Made by a program: the position numbers and the translations under genes. From assembly GCF_016806065.1 (NCBI RefSeq), contig NZ_CP032405.1, positions 4,058,001 to 4,122,000 on the forward strand: 64,000 nt of DNA. Reading direction: 5' to 3'. Under the pieces are notes generated by a model that was not told the DNA's origin, searched no databases, and saw nothing but the letters and a program-made list of their open reading frames with translations. Position 1 is the first letter of the stretch; every line of letters starts with the position of its first letter. The stretch comes from Rhizobium rosettiformans. Its GTDB lineage: Bacteria > Pseudomonadota > Alphaproteobacteria > Rhizobiales > Rhizobiaceae. Below, one piece after another: positions 7,869 through 16,645 of the stretch.

Positions 7869-7938
7869 GACCCGCTCCTTCTTCACTAAGAGTAAGGCGA
7901 AAGAGCCTTACCGACAAGCTCCAGTGCGTTGCTGGCGC

Positions 7939-7967
7939 AAAAAACCCGCCGGATCGCTCCGACGGGT
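7939..7967 (-). terminator. Intrinsic terminator of rpoD
   Basis: On the minus strand, 27 nt after the rpoD stop, the sequence ACCCGTCGGA-gcga-TCCGGCGGGT forms a stem with one mismatch, followed directly by six T residues. This is a textbook intrinsic terminator that insulates the VapBC-like module from rpoD. Confidence 0.85.
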
Positions 7968-7993
7968 CCTGATGTCAAACATCCATGTCCAGC

Positions 7994-10057
7994 TCAGCTA
8001 TCCAGGAAGCTCCGAAGCTTCCTCGACCGGCTCGGGTGCTTCAGCTTCCGGAGCGCCTTCGCTTCGATCTGACGGATACGTTCACGGGTAACCGAGAACT
8101 GCTGACCGACTTCTTCGAGCGTGTGGTCGGTGTTCATGCCGATGCCGAAGCGCATGCGCAGGACGCGTTCTTCACGCGGTGTGAGCGATGCGAGAACGCG
8201 GGTGGTCGTCTCACGCAGGTTCGCCTGAATGGCAGCGTCGATCGGCAACAGCGCGTTCTTGTCCTCGATGAAGTCGCCGAGATGCGAATCCTCTTCGTCA
8301 CCCACGGGGGTTTCGAGCGAGATCGGCTCCTTGGCGATCTTCAGAACCTTGCGGACCTTTTCGAGCGGCATGGCAAGCTTTTCGGCCAGTTCTTCCGGCG
8401 TCGGCTCGCGGCCGATTTCGTGCAGCATCTGGCGCGAGGTGCGGACGATCTTGTTGATCGTCTCGATCATGTGCACCGGAATACGGATCGTGCGGGCCTG
8501 GTCGGCGATCGAGCGGGTGATCGCCTGACGAATCCACCAGGTCGCATAGGTCGAGAACTTGTAGCCGCGGCGATACTCGAACTTGTCGACCGCCTTCATC
8601 AGGCCGATATTGCCTTCCTGAATGAGGTCGAGGAACTGCAGGCCGCGGTTCGTGTACTTCTTGGCGATCGAAATGACGAGACGCAGGTTCGCCTCGACCA
8701 TTTCCTTCTTGGCGATACGTGCTTCACGCTCGCCCTTCTGGACCATCGACACGATGCGACGGAACTCGGCGATCGAGATGCCGGTTTCGGTGGCAAGGTT
8801 CTGGATTTCGCCACGGATATCGCGGATCGTCTGGTTTTCCTCGCGGGCGAAATCCTTCCAGCCACGCGCCGAAAGATTGGCGATCGACTTCATCCAGTTC
8901 GGATCGAGTTCTGCACCCTGGTACTGTTCGAGGAACGAGTCACGCTTGACGCCGTAGCTTTCAGCGAGACGCAGCAGGCGGCCCTCATTCTGCATCAGGC
9001 GCTTGGAGATGTCGTAGAGCTGCTCGACGAGGCTGTCGATTCGGTTCTGGTTGAGCGACAGCGACTTGACCGCCGTGACCAACTGATCCTTCAGCTCCTT
9101 GTAGCGACGCTCCTGGCCGGATGACAGCGTGCCGGCACAGGCAAGACGCGCCTCCACCTGCTGGTCCTGCAGCTTGCGCAGCTTCTTGTAGGTGTCGGCG
9201 ATCAGGTCGAGGGTCTCCATGACCTGCGGACGCAGTTCCGATTCCATCGCAGCCAGCGAAAGGTTCGATTCGTCCTCGTCCTCTTCCTCTTCTTCCGGCG
9301 GCATGCCTTCGCCGCCGATGGCCGTGATGTCGTCGTCGTCACCGGAGGCGGCCTGCGGACGGCGCTTGGCGCGCTCCTTTTCCTTCTCTTCGGCGGCCTT
9401 GCGGTCGGCCTCGATCTTTTCCGGGCTCTGGAACTGCGGAGCAGCCTTGGCTTCCGGACCGGAATAGGTGGTTTCGAGATCGATGATCTCACGCAAAAGC
9501 GTCGTGCCTTCGTTGAGTTCGTCGCGCCAGATGATCAGCGCCTGGAAGGTCAGCGGGCTCTCACAGAGGCCGGAGATCATCGTCTCGCGGCCAGCCTCGA
9601 TGCGCTTCGCGATCGCGATTTCGCCTTCACGCGACAGAAGCTCGACGGAGCCCATTTCGCGCAGATACATGCGCACCGGATCGTCGGTGCGGTCGGTCGG
9701 CTCTTTCTTCTTGGCGGTCGCGACAGCCGTGCCGGCCGTCGGCGCCAGTTCGCCGCCTTCGCTTTCGCCTTCTTCCTCGGCGTCGTCTTCCCCGCTCTGA
9801 GCTTCATCCACGTCTTCGTCTTCGATGACGTTGATACCCATGTCGGAAAGCATGGCCATGGTGTCCTCGATCTGCTCGGAGGTCACTTCCTCCGACGGCA
9901 GAACCGAGTTCAATTCATCCATGGTGACATAGCCGCGTTTTTTCGCGGCCTTGATCATCTTTTTGACCGCGTCATCGGAAAGATCGAGAAGCGGGCCGTC
10001 CGTCGCGCCGTCGCGTTCGCCTTCGGCTTCTTCGTTTTCTTTGACTTTCGATGCCAT
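7994..10057 (-). CDS. rpoD: RNA polymerase primary sigma factor RpoD
   Basis: The 687-residue housekeeping sigma-70 factor. It has an N-terminal region 1.1, the acidic non-conserved insert (runs of Glu/Asp around residues 105-125 and 255-270), then region 2 ([40 protein letters not shown] and [10 protein letters not shown], the core-binding and -10 recognition helices), region 3, and region 4.2 ([20 protein letters not shown]) at the C-terminus. Length is normal for rhizobial SigA. Upstream is a 383-bp non-coding stretch that includes a CtrA-like site. The gene is on the same strand as dnaG, but a cyclase gene separates them. Confidence 0.98.
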   Translation of the reverse strand: MASKVKENEEAEGERDGATDGPLLDLSDDAVKKMIKAAKKRGYVTMDELNSVLPSEEVTSEQIEDTMAMLSDMGINVIEDEDVDEAQSGEDDAEEEGESEGGELAPTAGTAVATAKKKEPTDRTDDPVRMYLREMGSVELLSREGEIAIAKRIEAGRETMISGLCESPLTFQALIIWRDELNEGTTLLREIIDLETTYSGPEAKAAPQFQSPEKIEADRKAAEEKEKERAKRRPQAASGDDDDITAIGGEGMPPEEEEEDEDESNLSLAAMESELRPQVMETLDLIADTYKKLRKLQDQQVEARLACAGTLSSGQERRYKELKDQLVTAVKSLSLNQNRIDSLVEQLYDISKRLMQNEGRLLRLAESYGVKRDSFLEQYQGAELDPNWMKSIANLSARGWKDFAREENQTIRDIRGEIQNLATETGISIAEFRRIVSMVQKGEREARIAKKEMVEANLRLVISIAKKYTNRGLQFLDLIQEGNIGLMKAVDKFEYRRGYKFSTYATWWIRQAITRSIADQARTIRIPVHMIETINKIVRTSRQMLHEIGREPTPEELAEKLAMPLEKVRKVLKIAKEPISLETPVGDEEDSHLGDFIEDKNALLPIDAAIQANLRETTTRVLASLTPREERVLRMRFGIGMNTDHTLEEVGQQFSVTRERIRQIEAKALRKLKHPSRSRKLRSFLDS

Positions 10058-10440
10058 CTATCTTGTCGCTTTCCCTGACGTCTGATCATGCGGCTTGCCG
10101 CCGGAGGAATGGGAGACGAACCACTCACCCGGGCGGATAGCTGTCACTGACCTAACGGAGTGTTGCTTAATTCCTGCTTAACTATGGGCATTGCGGTCGC
10201 AGCGCCGAAAATTCGTTTGTCTGCATGACCGGTCATCATACCAGAGATCCGTCCGAACCCACTTCACCCTTGTGTGCTTAGATTGGTGATTCCCACAATT
10301 TTTCCTGGCGTCAAGCCTTTCTGGCGGCCGGACAGGGAAAATCAACAAAACAAGCCGTTCAACGGCGTCTTTATCACCGATCTTCGCAGATGTAGGACAT
10401 CGGGCCCGAGAAACAAGAGGCAAAACCCGCAAGAGCCGAG
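10058..10440. other. rpoD upstream region with a CtrA-like site and a palindrome
   Basis: A 383-bp non-coding stretch between the cyclase and rpoD on the minus strand. It holds a perfect TTAA-N7-TTAA(C) at 10167-10181 and a perfect 12-bp palindrome ATGACCGGTCAT at 10225-10236. A minus-strand CTTGACG near 10306-10312 is a possible -35 element, but no convincing -10 is paired with it. The region is most likely the promoter and leader of rpoD. Confidence 0.5.
10167..10181. promoter_or_regulatory. CtrA-type binding site upstream of rpoD
   Basis: TTAA-TTCCTGC-TTAA followed by C matches the full CtrA consensus TTAA-N7-TTAA(C) exactly. It lies 110 bp upstream of the rpoD start codon. CtrA is the essential cell-cycle regulator of alphaproteobacteria. 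Occupancy has not been shown and chance matches occur, but the position in a promoter region is suggestive. Confidence 0.45.
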
Positions 10441-11790
10441 TCATGTCGGGGTGAGAGACTCACTCTTGACACCCGTCAAGAACCAGACCCGCATCAGCCC
10501 CTTGCCCTTGACGTCGATCTCACCACGCAGTTCGAAATCGAAACGACTCTCCAGGCGCTGCTTCAGGCAGTCGGCGACCTGAATACGACCGGCAACGCCA
10601 TGGGATTCCATATGGGCTGCCGTATTCACAGTATCGCCCCAGACATCGTAAAGGAGCTTGTTGGGGCCGATCACGCCGGCGACGACCGGGCCGGTGTCGA
10701 GGCCGATGCGAACCTCGACCACCTCTCCCACCTGTTCCGAAATCTTGCGACAGCAGGCGATGATATCGAGTGCCATCAGGGCGACCGCTGTCTCGTGATC
10801 CGGCTTCGGTTCGGGAAGGCCGCCGGCCACCATGTAGGCATCGCCAATCGTCTTGATTTTCTCCAGCCCATGCGCGGTCGCGATCGCATCGAAGTGCGAG
10901 AAGACTCGCCCAAGGAAGGCGATGACTTGTTGCGGCTGCCAGCGTGCCGCCCTCGGCGTGAAATCGACGATATCGGCAAACAGGATGGTGGCAGAGGGAA
11001 TCTGATCAGCAACGACCTGCGTCCTTTGATCACGAAGTCGGCTTGCCACGGCCTGTGGCAGAATATTCTGCAGCAACCGCTCTGAAAACTCATGCTCGGA
11101 TTCCAGCGCCATCTCTGCCTGGGCCGCTTCCTTGAAGGCGAAGAAGGAGGTGGTGAAGATCAGCAGAAAGGCAAAGGGGACCGTCAGGTAGTAGAGCGTA
11201 TTTAGAAAAACAGGCTCGACCCGGATGAAGTCGAGCGGCGCCACAAAGAGGATCTCGGTCGCAAGAAAGGCAGCCAGACCGACGATGGTGACAAAGGCGG
11301 AAAGCAGCAGGCGCTCTGCTCCAAAGACGAGCATGGAGGCCGCCGCCCCGGGCAGAAAATAGAAATGCAGCCCCGAGTCCCGGCCGAAGAACATGCAGTA
11401 GCCGATCCCGAAGATCAGCCAGATCGTGCACAGGTAAAGCGCCCCAGAAATCGGTCCGTAACGGTGAAAATAAGGGGTGAGCGCGTAGAAGATCACCTGC
11501 GGAGAAAAGGCGATGATCGCCGGCAGCAGGCCATACCAGTCATAGGCCACGTAGAGCAGCACGTAGGGAACGGTCATCAGGCTGACCATCGCGGCGATAA
11601 TGTTGGTAACCGCGAGCCTGCGACGAATACGCGGCGGATAACCGGCGGTTCCGATCCTTGCCACCCACCAGACGGCATTCGGCAGGCGCCAGAACGAGCG
11701 GAGCTTACGCCCGTTTCGGGCTATGAAATCGAACTCGTGCTGCGCCACTCTTGTTTCCGGTAACAATGGAACAGGACCTGAATCCCCCAT
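10441..11790 (-). CDS. Membrane-bound class III adenylate/guanylate cyclase
   Basis: A 449-residue protein with about six hydrophobic segments in the N-terminal half (residues about 60-230) and a C-terminal class III cyclase domain. The catalytic core has FADIVDF with the two metal-binding aspartates and GDAYMVAGG. Substrate and transition-state residues lie in DVWGDTVNTAAHME. The linker EHEFSERLLQNILPQAVASRL is a typical signalling helix. It should make cAMP, or less likely cGMP, in response to a membrane signal. The ATG at 11790 was taken as start; an in-frame TTG at 11820 is possible. It is inserted between dnaG and rpoD on the same strand. Confidence 0.88.
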   Translation of the reverse strand: MGDSGPVPLLPETRVAQHEFDFIARNGRKLRSFWRLPNAVWWVARIGTAGYPPRIRRRLAVTNIIAAMVSLMTVPYVLLYVAYDWYGLLPAIIAFSPQVIFYALTPYFHRYGPISGALYLCTIWLIFGIGYCMFFGRDSGLHFYFLPGAAASMLVFGAERLLLSAFVTIVGLAAFLATEILFVAPLDFIRVEPVFLNTLYYLTVPFAFLLIFTTSFFAFKEAAQAEMALESEHEFSERLLQNILPQAVASRLRDQRTQVVADQIPSATILFADIVDFTPRAARWQPQQVIAFLGRVFSHFDAIATAHGLEKIKTIGDAYMVAGGLPEPKPDHETAVALMALDIIACCRKISEQVGEVVEVRIGLDTGPVVAGVIGPNKLLYDVWGDTVNTAAHMESHGVAGRIQVADCLKQRLESRFDFELRGEIDVKGKGLMRVWFLTGVKSESLTPT

Positions 11791-11829
11791 TTGCCGCCGC
11801 AGTGCAACAGGTTTATGCAAACGATTACA

Positions 11830-13827
11830 TCAGCCGTGCCCGGTCGCTGGTCCCTTGACGCGTCCAGACATCACGCCAAAGCCATCGATGATCGCTTCCT
11901 GGTTTTCCATGCGCGTCACTTCGAGCTGCACCTCATGCAAGGCGCTGATCACCTGCTCGATGCGCGCGCCGTCGTCCGTTTCGGTCGCCTCGGCAATCTC
12001 CCGCTCCAACTCCATGCGCTGACGCTTCAAGGCCCTTGCCCGCTTGTAAAGCGCAAGCGCCTGGCGATAGCCCTCACGGGCATCCTCCGACGCAGCAATT
12101 TCCGTGGCGATCCAGAGCCTCGCATTGCGGATCTGCTGATCGAGACTACGCAGCAGCGTGCCGTGACCGTGGGCCTCAAGCTTCTGGATCAGGATTTCGC
12201 GGCTCAGCAACGGACCGGCTTCCGCAACAGCCGTCAGCAGCGACGACCACAGTTTCTGCAATCCCGCATGCTCGTAATCGATCGCGGCAACCTCATCATA
12301 CTCGCCCTCCAACAACTGCGGATGGTTGACGATGGTCAGCGCCAGCACGCTTTCCCTGAGCGTCGGCTGATCGAGCGCGCCGCGCACGAGGCCTGATCGC
12401 GCCAGCCGGTCCGAAATCGTGCCACGGCTTGAGGCAACGGGACCGGGAGGACGCCCGCCGCCATTTCGGCCATCCTGCCCCTGTCCGCGGCCGCCGCCCT
12501 GGAAATTGCCACGTTCTCCGCGGCCGGGCTGACTGCCCTTAAAGAAGGCATAGAGGCGGTCACGCACATCCTGCTGATAGTGGCGACGCACGTTCTCGTC
12601 GGCAATAACGTTGACGATCTGCTTGAGCTTCGCTTCGAGTTCGGCGCGCTTTTCCGGCGTATCGAAGCCGCCGGCCTGCGTTTCGCGCATCCAAACCATT
12701 TCGGCGAGCGGACGAGCCTCCGACAGCACACGGTCGAAAGGCTGGCGCCCATCGCGCTTGACGAGATCATCCGGATCCTTGCCATCAGGCAGCATGGCAA
12801 AGCGGAGCGACTGGCCCGGCTTGATGTGCGGCAAAGCCAGATCGACGGCGCGAAACGCCGCCCGCTGCCCCGCTCCATCGCCGTCGAAGCAAAGCACCGG
12901 CACCGGCGTCGTCTTCCACATCAGCTGCAACTGGTTTTCGGTTAGCGCCGTGCCGAGCGGCGCGACAGCATTCTCGATCCCGGCCTGATAGAGCGCGATC
13001 ACGTCCATGTAGCCTTCGACCGCAATCAGGGTATCGGCGCCGTCAGCCCCCTGCATCGCCCGGCGAGCGCGGGAGAAATTGTAAAGAACATTGCCCTTGT
13101 GAAAGAGCTCGGTCTCGTTGGAATTGAGATACTTCGCCATCGCATCGGCCGCCATGGCGCGCCCGCCAAAGGCGATGACCTTGTCGCGCGACGACAGGAT
13201 CGGGAACATGATACGATCGCGGAAGCGATCATAGGAGACCGGGATATCAGGGCCATGCACGACGAGCCCGCAGGCCTCGATCTGCTCCTTTGGGACGCCC
13301 TTGGAGGCCAGATATTCTTTCAGCGCATTGCGACTTTCGGGCGCATAACCAAGCCTGAACGTCTCGATGGTCCGCCCCGAGAGACCACGCTCTCGTAAGT
13401 AAGCCCTCGCTCGCGCGCCACTCGCCGTCTGCAGCTGATCCTGGAAGAACTGCGTCGCCATCTCCATGACGTCCTGCAGTGTCGTGCGCTCCCGCTCGCG
13501 CCGCTCCGCCTGCGGATCAGGCTGCGGCATGGCAATCCCGGCCATATCAGCGACCTGCTGAACGGCTTCGACGAAGCTCAGGCCTTCAAGATCGGTCAGG
13601 AAACGGAAGTGATCGCCGGACACGCCACAGCCGAAGCAATGATAGCGGCCCTTGCGATCCTCGCAGTGAAAGCTCGGGCTCTTTTCGCCATGGAAGGGGC
13701 AGCAGGCCCAGTAGTCCTGCCGCGACACATTGGTCTTCTTGCGATCCCAGGTCACGCGGCGGCCCACCACGGCCGAAATCGGCACGCGGTCACGGATCTC
13801 GTCGAGGAATTCGCTGGAAAAACGCAT
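11830..13827 (-). CDS. dnaG: DNA primase DnaG
   Basis: A 665-residue primase that makes RNA primers at the replication fork. The N-terminal CHC2 zinc-binding domain is intact (C43-x2-H46 ... C64-x2-C67). The TOPRIM catalytic core shows VEGYMD (270-275) and FDGDGAG (314-320). A Gly/Arg-rich linker (about residues 435-470) leads to the C-terminal helicase-interacting domain. The start at 13827 (MRFSSEF) is the conserved one; an in-frame upstream start would add 28 unrelated residues. The cyclase gene follows 39 bp downstream, so a read-through transcript is plausible. Confidence 0.98.
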   Translation of the reverse strand: MRFSSEFLDEIRDRVPISAVVGRRVTWDRKKTNVSRQDYWACCPFHGEKSPSFHCEDRKGRYHCFGCGVSGDHFRFLTDLEGLSFVEAVQQVADMAGIAMPQPDPQAERRERERTTLQDVMEMATQFFQDQLQTASGARARAYLRERGLSGRTIETFRLGYAPESRNALKEYLASKGVPKEQIEACGLVVHGPDIPVSYDRFRDRIMFPILSSRDKVIAFGGRAMAADAMAKYLNSNETELFHKGNVLYNFSRARRAMQGADGADTLIAVEGYMDVIALYQAGIENAVAPLGTALTENQLQLMWKTTPVPVLCFDGDGAGQRAAFRAVDLALPHIKPGQSLRFAMLPDGKDPDDLVKRDGRQPFDRVLSEARPLAEMVWMRETQAGGFDTPEKRAELEAKLKQIVNVIADENVRRHYQQDVRDRLYAFFKGSQPGRGERGNFQGGGRGQGQDGRNGGGRPPGPVASSRGTISDRLARSGLVRGALDQPTLRESVLALTIVNHPQLLEGEYDEVAAIDYEHAGLQKLWSSLLTAVAEAGPLLSREILIQKLEAHGHGTLLRSLDQQIRNARLWIATEIAASEDAREGYRQALALYKRARALKRQRMELEREIAEATETDDGARIEQVISALHEVQLEVTRMENQEAIIDGFGVMSGRVKGPATGHG

Positions 13828-13933
13828 CTGTATCCCTGGGAAGCTGATCTTCCATATAGGCGCCCACTGGCCAGAGCGCCAAGGCTTTCGCGCGGAGTGC
13901 CCGTTATTCACAGCGCTTGTACATCAAGACGTT

Positions 13934-13943
13934 TGTATATACA
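13934..13943. promoter_or_regulatory. Candidate brnTA operator/-10 palindrome
   Basis: TGTATATACA is a perfect 10-bp palindrome that contains a TATATA-like -10, 29 bp before the brnT start codon. A second small palindrome, TGTACA, lies at 13918-13923. BrnT/BrnA complexes autorepress at inverted repeats in their promoter, so this is the best operator candidate. Confidence 0.45.
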
Positions 13944-13971
13944 CTCAAAGGACAAGCACCCGAGAGCCGCC

Positions 13972-14274
13972 ATGCGAAGCCTGGACGACATTCCGCAGGA
14001 AGAATGGGCCTTCGAGTGGGACGAGGCGAAACGGATCAGCAATCGCCACAAGCATGGGATTGATTTCGATGACGTTGTCTTAGCGCTGGCTGGACCTCGT
14101 CTTGAGACACAGACCATGGCCAACGGTGAGTTGCGGGTTCTTGCGACATGCCCGGAAAGCGCCCGGTTGATTACCGCCGTCTACACCATGAGAGGAAACG
14201 TCTGTCGGATCATATCCGCCCGCGTTGCGAGAAGAAATGAGCGAAGAGAATATCACGCGCACTACCATAGCTGA
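13972..14274 (+). CDS. brnT: BrnT family toxin
   Basis: A 100-residue BrnT-type ribonuclease toxin with a RelE-like fold. The family signature is FEWDEAKRISNRHKHGIDF (14-32), followed by a sheet ending CRIISARVARRNERREYHAHY near the C-terminus. BrnT cleaves RNA and inhibits translation under stress in Brucella. The antitoxin gene follows and overlaps it by 38 bp, consistent with coupling. The start at 13972 begins the conserved N-terminus. It is divergent from dnaG. Confidence 0.88.
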   Translation: MRSLDDIPQEEWAFEWDEAKRISNRHKHGIDFDDVVLALAGPRLETQTMANGELRVLATCPESARLITAVYTMRGNVCRIISARVARRNERREYHAHYHS

Positions 14275-14569
14275 GATTTTGGAAAAGCGGGCGCGCGGTG
14301 AAAAAAGCCAGACCGACTGGGCCCGCGTCGACGCCATGACCGACGAGGATATCGAGCGCGCCATGCGTGACGATCCCGACTGGAAGGACCACATGGACAT
14401 CGACTGGTCCAAGGCCAGGATGGTCATCCCCGACAAGAAGAAGGCGATCTCGATCCGCCTCGATCACGACATCATCGATTTCTTTCAGGCGACCGGCAAG
14501 GGCTATCAGACCCGCATCAACGCGGTCCTGCGCCATTTCGTCGACGAGCAGAAGCGCTCGAAACCCTGA
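14237..14569 (+). CDS. brnA: BrnA family antitoxin
   Basis: A 110-residue BrnA-type antitoxin. The N-terminal half is charged and probably neutralises BrnT. The C-terminal half is a ribbon-helix-helix DNA-binding domain (KKAISIRLDHDIIDFFQATG, then YQTRINAVLRHFV), which matches the family. The ATG at 14237 has AGAAGAA just upstream; an in-frame TTG at 14225 is possible. In this module the toxin gene comes first and the antitoxin second, as in other BrnTA systems. It should autorepress the operon. Confidence 0.88.
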   Translation: MSEENITRTTIAEILEKRARGEKSQTDWARVDAMTDEDIERAMRDDPDWKDHMDIDWSKARMVIPDKKKAISIRLDHDIIDFFQATGKGYQTRINAVLRHFVDEQKRSKP

Positions 14570-14576
14570 AACGCAA

Positions 14577-14598
14577 GACGCCGCCCGGAGGCGGCGTC
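14577..14598. terminator. Convergent terminator hairpin between brnA and yqeY
   Basis: GACGCCGCC-cgga-GGCGGCGTC is a perfect 9-bp stem with a 4-nt loop, placed between two convergent genes. Neither side has a strong T-run, so it may act as a weak bidirectional terminator or 3' end stabiliser. Confidence 0.7.
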
Positions 14599-14620
14599 AA
14601 ACATCTTAGGATCAGGCCTC

Positions 14621-15073
14621 TTACTTCAAGAGATCCTTGACCACACCCGAGGCCTTGCCGAAGTCCATCTGGCCGGCATAGCGTTCCTTCAGCGCACTGA
14701 TGCACTTGCCCATGTCGCGCAAGCCTTGCGCCCCGGTTTCGTTGATCACCGCAGCGCAGAGTTCACGCACCTTCTCTTCCGAGAGCTGCTCGGGCATGAA
14801 GGACTTGATGATGACGATTTCCTCGCGCTCCTGCGCGGCAAGTTCCGGCCGATCGTTTTCGGCATAGATCTTGGCGGATTCGTCCCGCTGCTTGATCATC
14901 TTCATCAAGATCTGCATGATCTCGTCGTCGCTGACCGGATCCTTGCCGGCACCGCGATGCGCAATGTCGCGGTCCTTGATCGCGGTCTGGATCAGGCGCA
15001 CGGTCGACGTCCTGCGGACATCCTTGGCCTTCAAGGCTTCTTTCAGCGAGTTGGCGAGCGTGTCGCGTATCAT
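14621..15073 (-). CDS. GatB/YqeY domain protein
   Basis: A 150-residue YqeY-family protein, a stand-alone version of the tail domain of the GatB amidotransferase subunit. Typical features are the helix MIRDTLANSLKEALKAKD, the TSTVRLIQTAIKDRDI segment, EIMQILMKMIKQRDESAK and the C-terminal domain with QMDFGKASGVVKDLL. The family is thought to bind tRNA or assist aminoacylation, but its role is not proven. The start at 15073 has CGGAG upstream, and upstream in-frame ATGs add non-conserved residues. The gene is divergent from carA. Confidence 0.9.
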   Translation of the reverse strand: MIRDTLANSLKEALKAKDVRRTSTVRLIQTAIKDRDIAHRGAGKDPVSDDEIMQILMKMIKQRDESAKIYAENDRPELAAQEREEIVIIKSFMPEQLSEEKVRELCAAVINETGAQGLRDMGKCISALKERYAGQMDFGKASGVVKDLLK

Positions 15074-15230
15074 TTTCTTCTCCGGGGAGCGGCCCCTTCG
15101 CTCTTGGCGATTGTGGCTTTTCCGTGTTTGTTGAGTGGTTCTCATAGCCAGACATTTGCTGCGGCGCAAACGAATTGAGCAAACCCTTGAAACGGCTTGG
15201 GAGAAATCCGCCCCGGAAACAACTCCGGAA

Positions 15231-15259
15231 TTGACCTCTCCCTGCGATGCGTCTATTGC
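15231..15259 (+). promoter_or_regulatory. Probable sigma-70 promoter of carA
   Basis: TTGACC (15231-15236), a 17-nt spacer, then TATTGC (15254-15259). It would give carA a leader of about 125 nt. The 316-bp yqeY-carA gap otherwise shows only a short GCGCG/CGCGC stem near 15297-15312 and no other gene. Confidence 0.45.
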
Positions 15260-15389
15260 TCGGCACCTGCACGCAAATTGTCATCAGGGCCGAAAACGCG
15301 CGACTTCGCGCGCCCTCGATCTGCAACATAAATGGTCCTGCGAAACCCCTCCGACAAGGGGCCGGTACGCGGGCGAACAAGGAACAACC

Positions 15390-16595
15390 ATGACCGCGAC
15401 AGCCCCCTGGACGACCCGCAAGCCGACCGCCCTCCTCGTTCTCGCCGACGGCACCGTCATCGAAGGCCATGGAATCGGCGCGACCGGCAAGGTCCAGGCC
15501 GAGGTCTGCTTCAATACGGCACTGACCGGATACGAGGAAATCCTCACCGATCCCTCCTATCTCGGCCAGATCGTCACCTTCACCTTCCCCCATATCGGCA
15601 ATGTCGGCACCAATGACGAAGACATCGAAGACCTGACGCCGGCAGCACGCCACGGCGCGGTCGGAACGATCTTCAAGGCCGACATCACGGAGCCTTCAAA
15701 TTATCGTGCCGCAAGCCATCTCGACGCCTGGCTGAAGGCCCGTGGCATTATCGGCCTGTCTGGCGTCGACACCCGGGCGCTGACAGCCTGGATCCGCGAA
15801 AACGGCGCCCCGAACGCCGTCATCGCCCATGATCCGAATGGCGTCTTCGACATCGAGGCGCTGAAGGCTGAAGCCAAGGCTTGGAGCGGTCTCGAAGGGC
15901 TCGATCTCGCCAAGGTCGCGACCTCGGGCCAGTCCTCCGTCTGGAACGAGAAAGCCTGGTCCTGGACAGAAGGGCACACGACGCTCGGAGCGGAAGACGC
16001 CAAGTACCACATCGTCTGCGTCGACTTCGGCGTGAAGCGCAACATCCTGCGTCTCTTTGCAGGCCTCGACTGCAAGGTCACGGTCGTGCCCGCCACCACT
16101 TCGGCGGAAGACATCATGGCGCTCAACCCGGATGGCGTCTTCCTGTCGAATGGTCCGGGAGATCCGGCAGCAACCGGCGAATATGCCGTGCCTGTGATCC
16201 AGAACCTCATCAAGACGGACAAGCCGGTCTTCGGCATCTGCCTCGGCCACCAGATGCTGGGCCTGGCGCTTGGCGGCCAGACCGAGAAGATGCACCAGGG
16301 CCATCACGGCGCAAACCATCCGGTAAAGGACTTCACCACCGGCAAGGTCGAGATCGTCTCGATGAACCATGGCTTCGCAGTCGACTCCAAGTCGCTGCCG
16401 GAAACTGTTGAAGAGACTCACGTTTCGCTGTTTGACGGCACCAATTGCGGCCTGCGCCTCAAGGGCAAGCCGGTCTTCTCCGTGCAGCACCACCCGGAAG
16501 CCTCACCCGGCCCACAGGACAGCCACTACCTCTTCCGCCGCTTCATCAACTTGGTGCGCGAAACGAAGGGCGAACCGGCACTCGCCGAGCGCTGA
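15390..16595 (+). CDS. carA: Carbamoyl-phosphate synthase small subunit
   Basis: The 401-residue glutaminase subunit of carbamoyl-phosphate synthase, which feeds ammonia to CarB for arginine and pyrimidine synthesis. The N-terminal CPSase domain (ALTGYEEILTDPSYLGQ, then FPHIGNVGTN) precedes a class I amidotransferase domain with nucleophile C284 in FGICLGHQ and the His/Glu pair in VQHHPEASPGP near the C-terminus. The start follows AAGGAAC. carB lies about 10 kb away on the same strand, not in an operon with carA, a separation common in rhizobia. Confidence 0.98.
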   Translation: MTATAPWTTRKPTALLVLADGTVIEGHGIGATGKVQAEVCFNTALTGYEEILTDPSYLGQIVTFTFPHIGNVGTNDEDIEDLTPAARHGAVGTIFKADITEPSNYRAASHLDAWLKARGIIGLSGVDTRALTAWIRENGAPNAVIAHDPNGVFDIEALKAEAKAWSGLEGLDLAKVATSGQSSVWNEKAWSWTEGHTTLGAEDAKYHIVCVDFGVKRNILRLFAGLDCKVTVVPATTSAEDIMALNPDGVFLSNGPGDPAATGEYAVPVIQNLIKTDKPVFGICLGHQMLGLALGGQTEKMHQGHHGANHPVKDFTTGKVEIVSMNHGFAVDSKSLPETVEETHVSLFDGTNCGLRLKGKPVFSVQHHPEASPGPQDSHYLFRRFINLVRETKGEPALAER

Positions 16596-16621
16596 GACGC
16601 TTCAATCTAATTGGAAACTGG

Positions 16622-16645
16622 CGGCCCGGGCTTATCCCCGGGCCG
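16622..16645. terminator. Terminator hairpin after carA, overlapping the MATE stop codon
   Basis: CGGCCCGGG-cttatc-CCCGGGCCG is a perfect 9-bp stem flanked by AAAC-like and TTT sequence, 26 bp after the carA stop. The stop codon of the convergent MATE gene lies in its loop, so it probably serves both transcripts. Confidence 0.7.

Noticed and set aside
7985-9124. Long plus-strand open frame opposite rpoD (379 codons)
   Set aside because: It lies wholly antisense to the conserved rpoD core, has the codon-shadow composition typical of GC-rich DNA and shows no recognisable motif.
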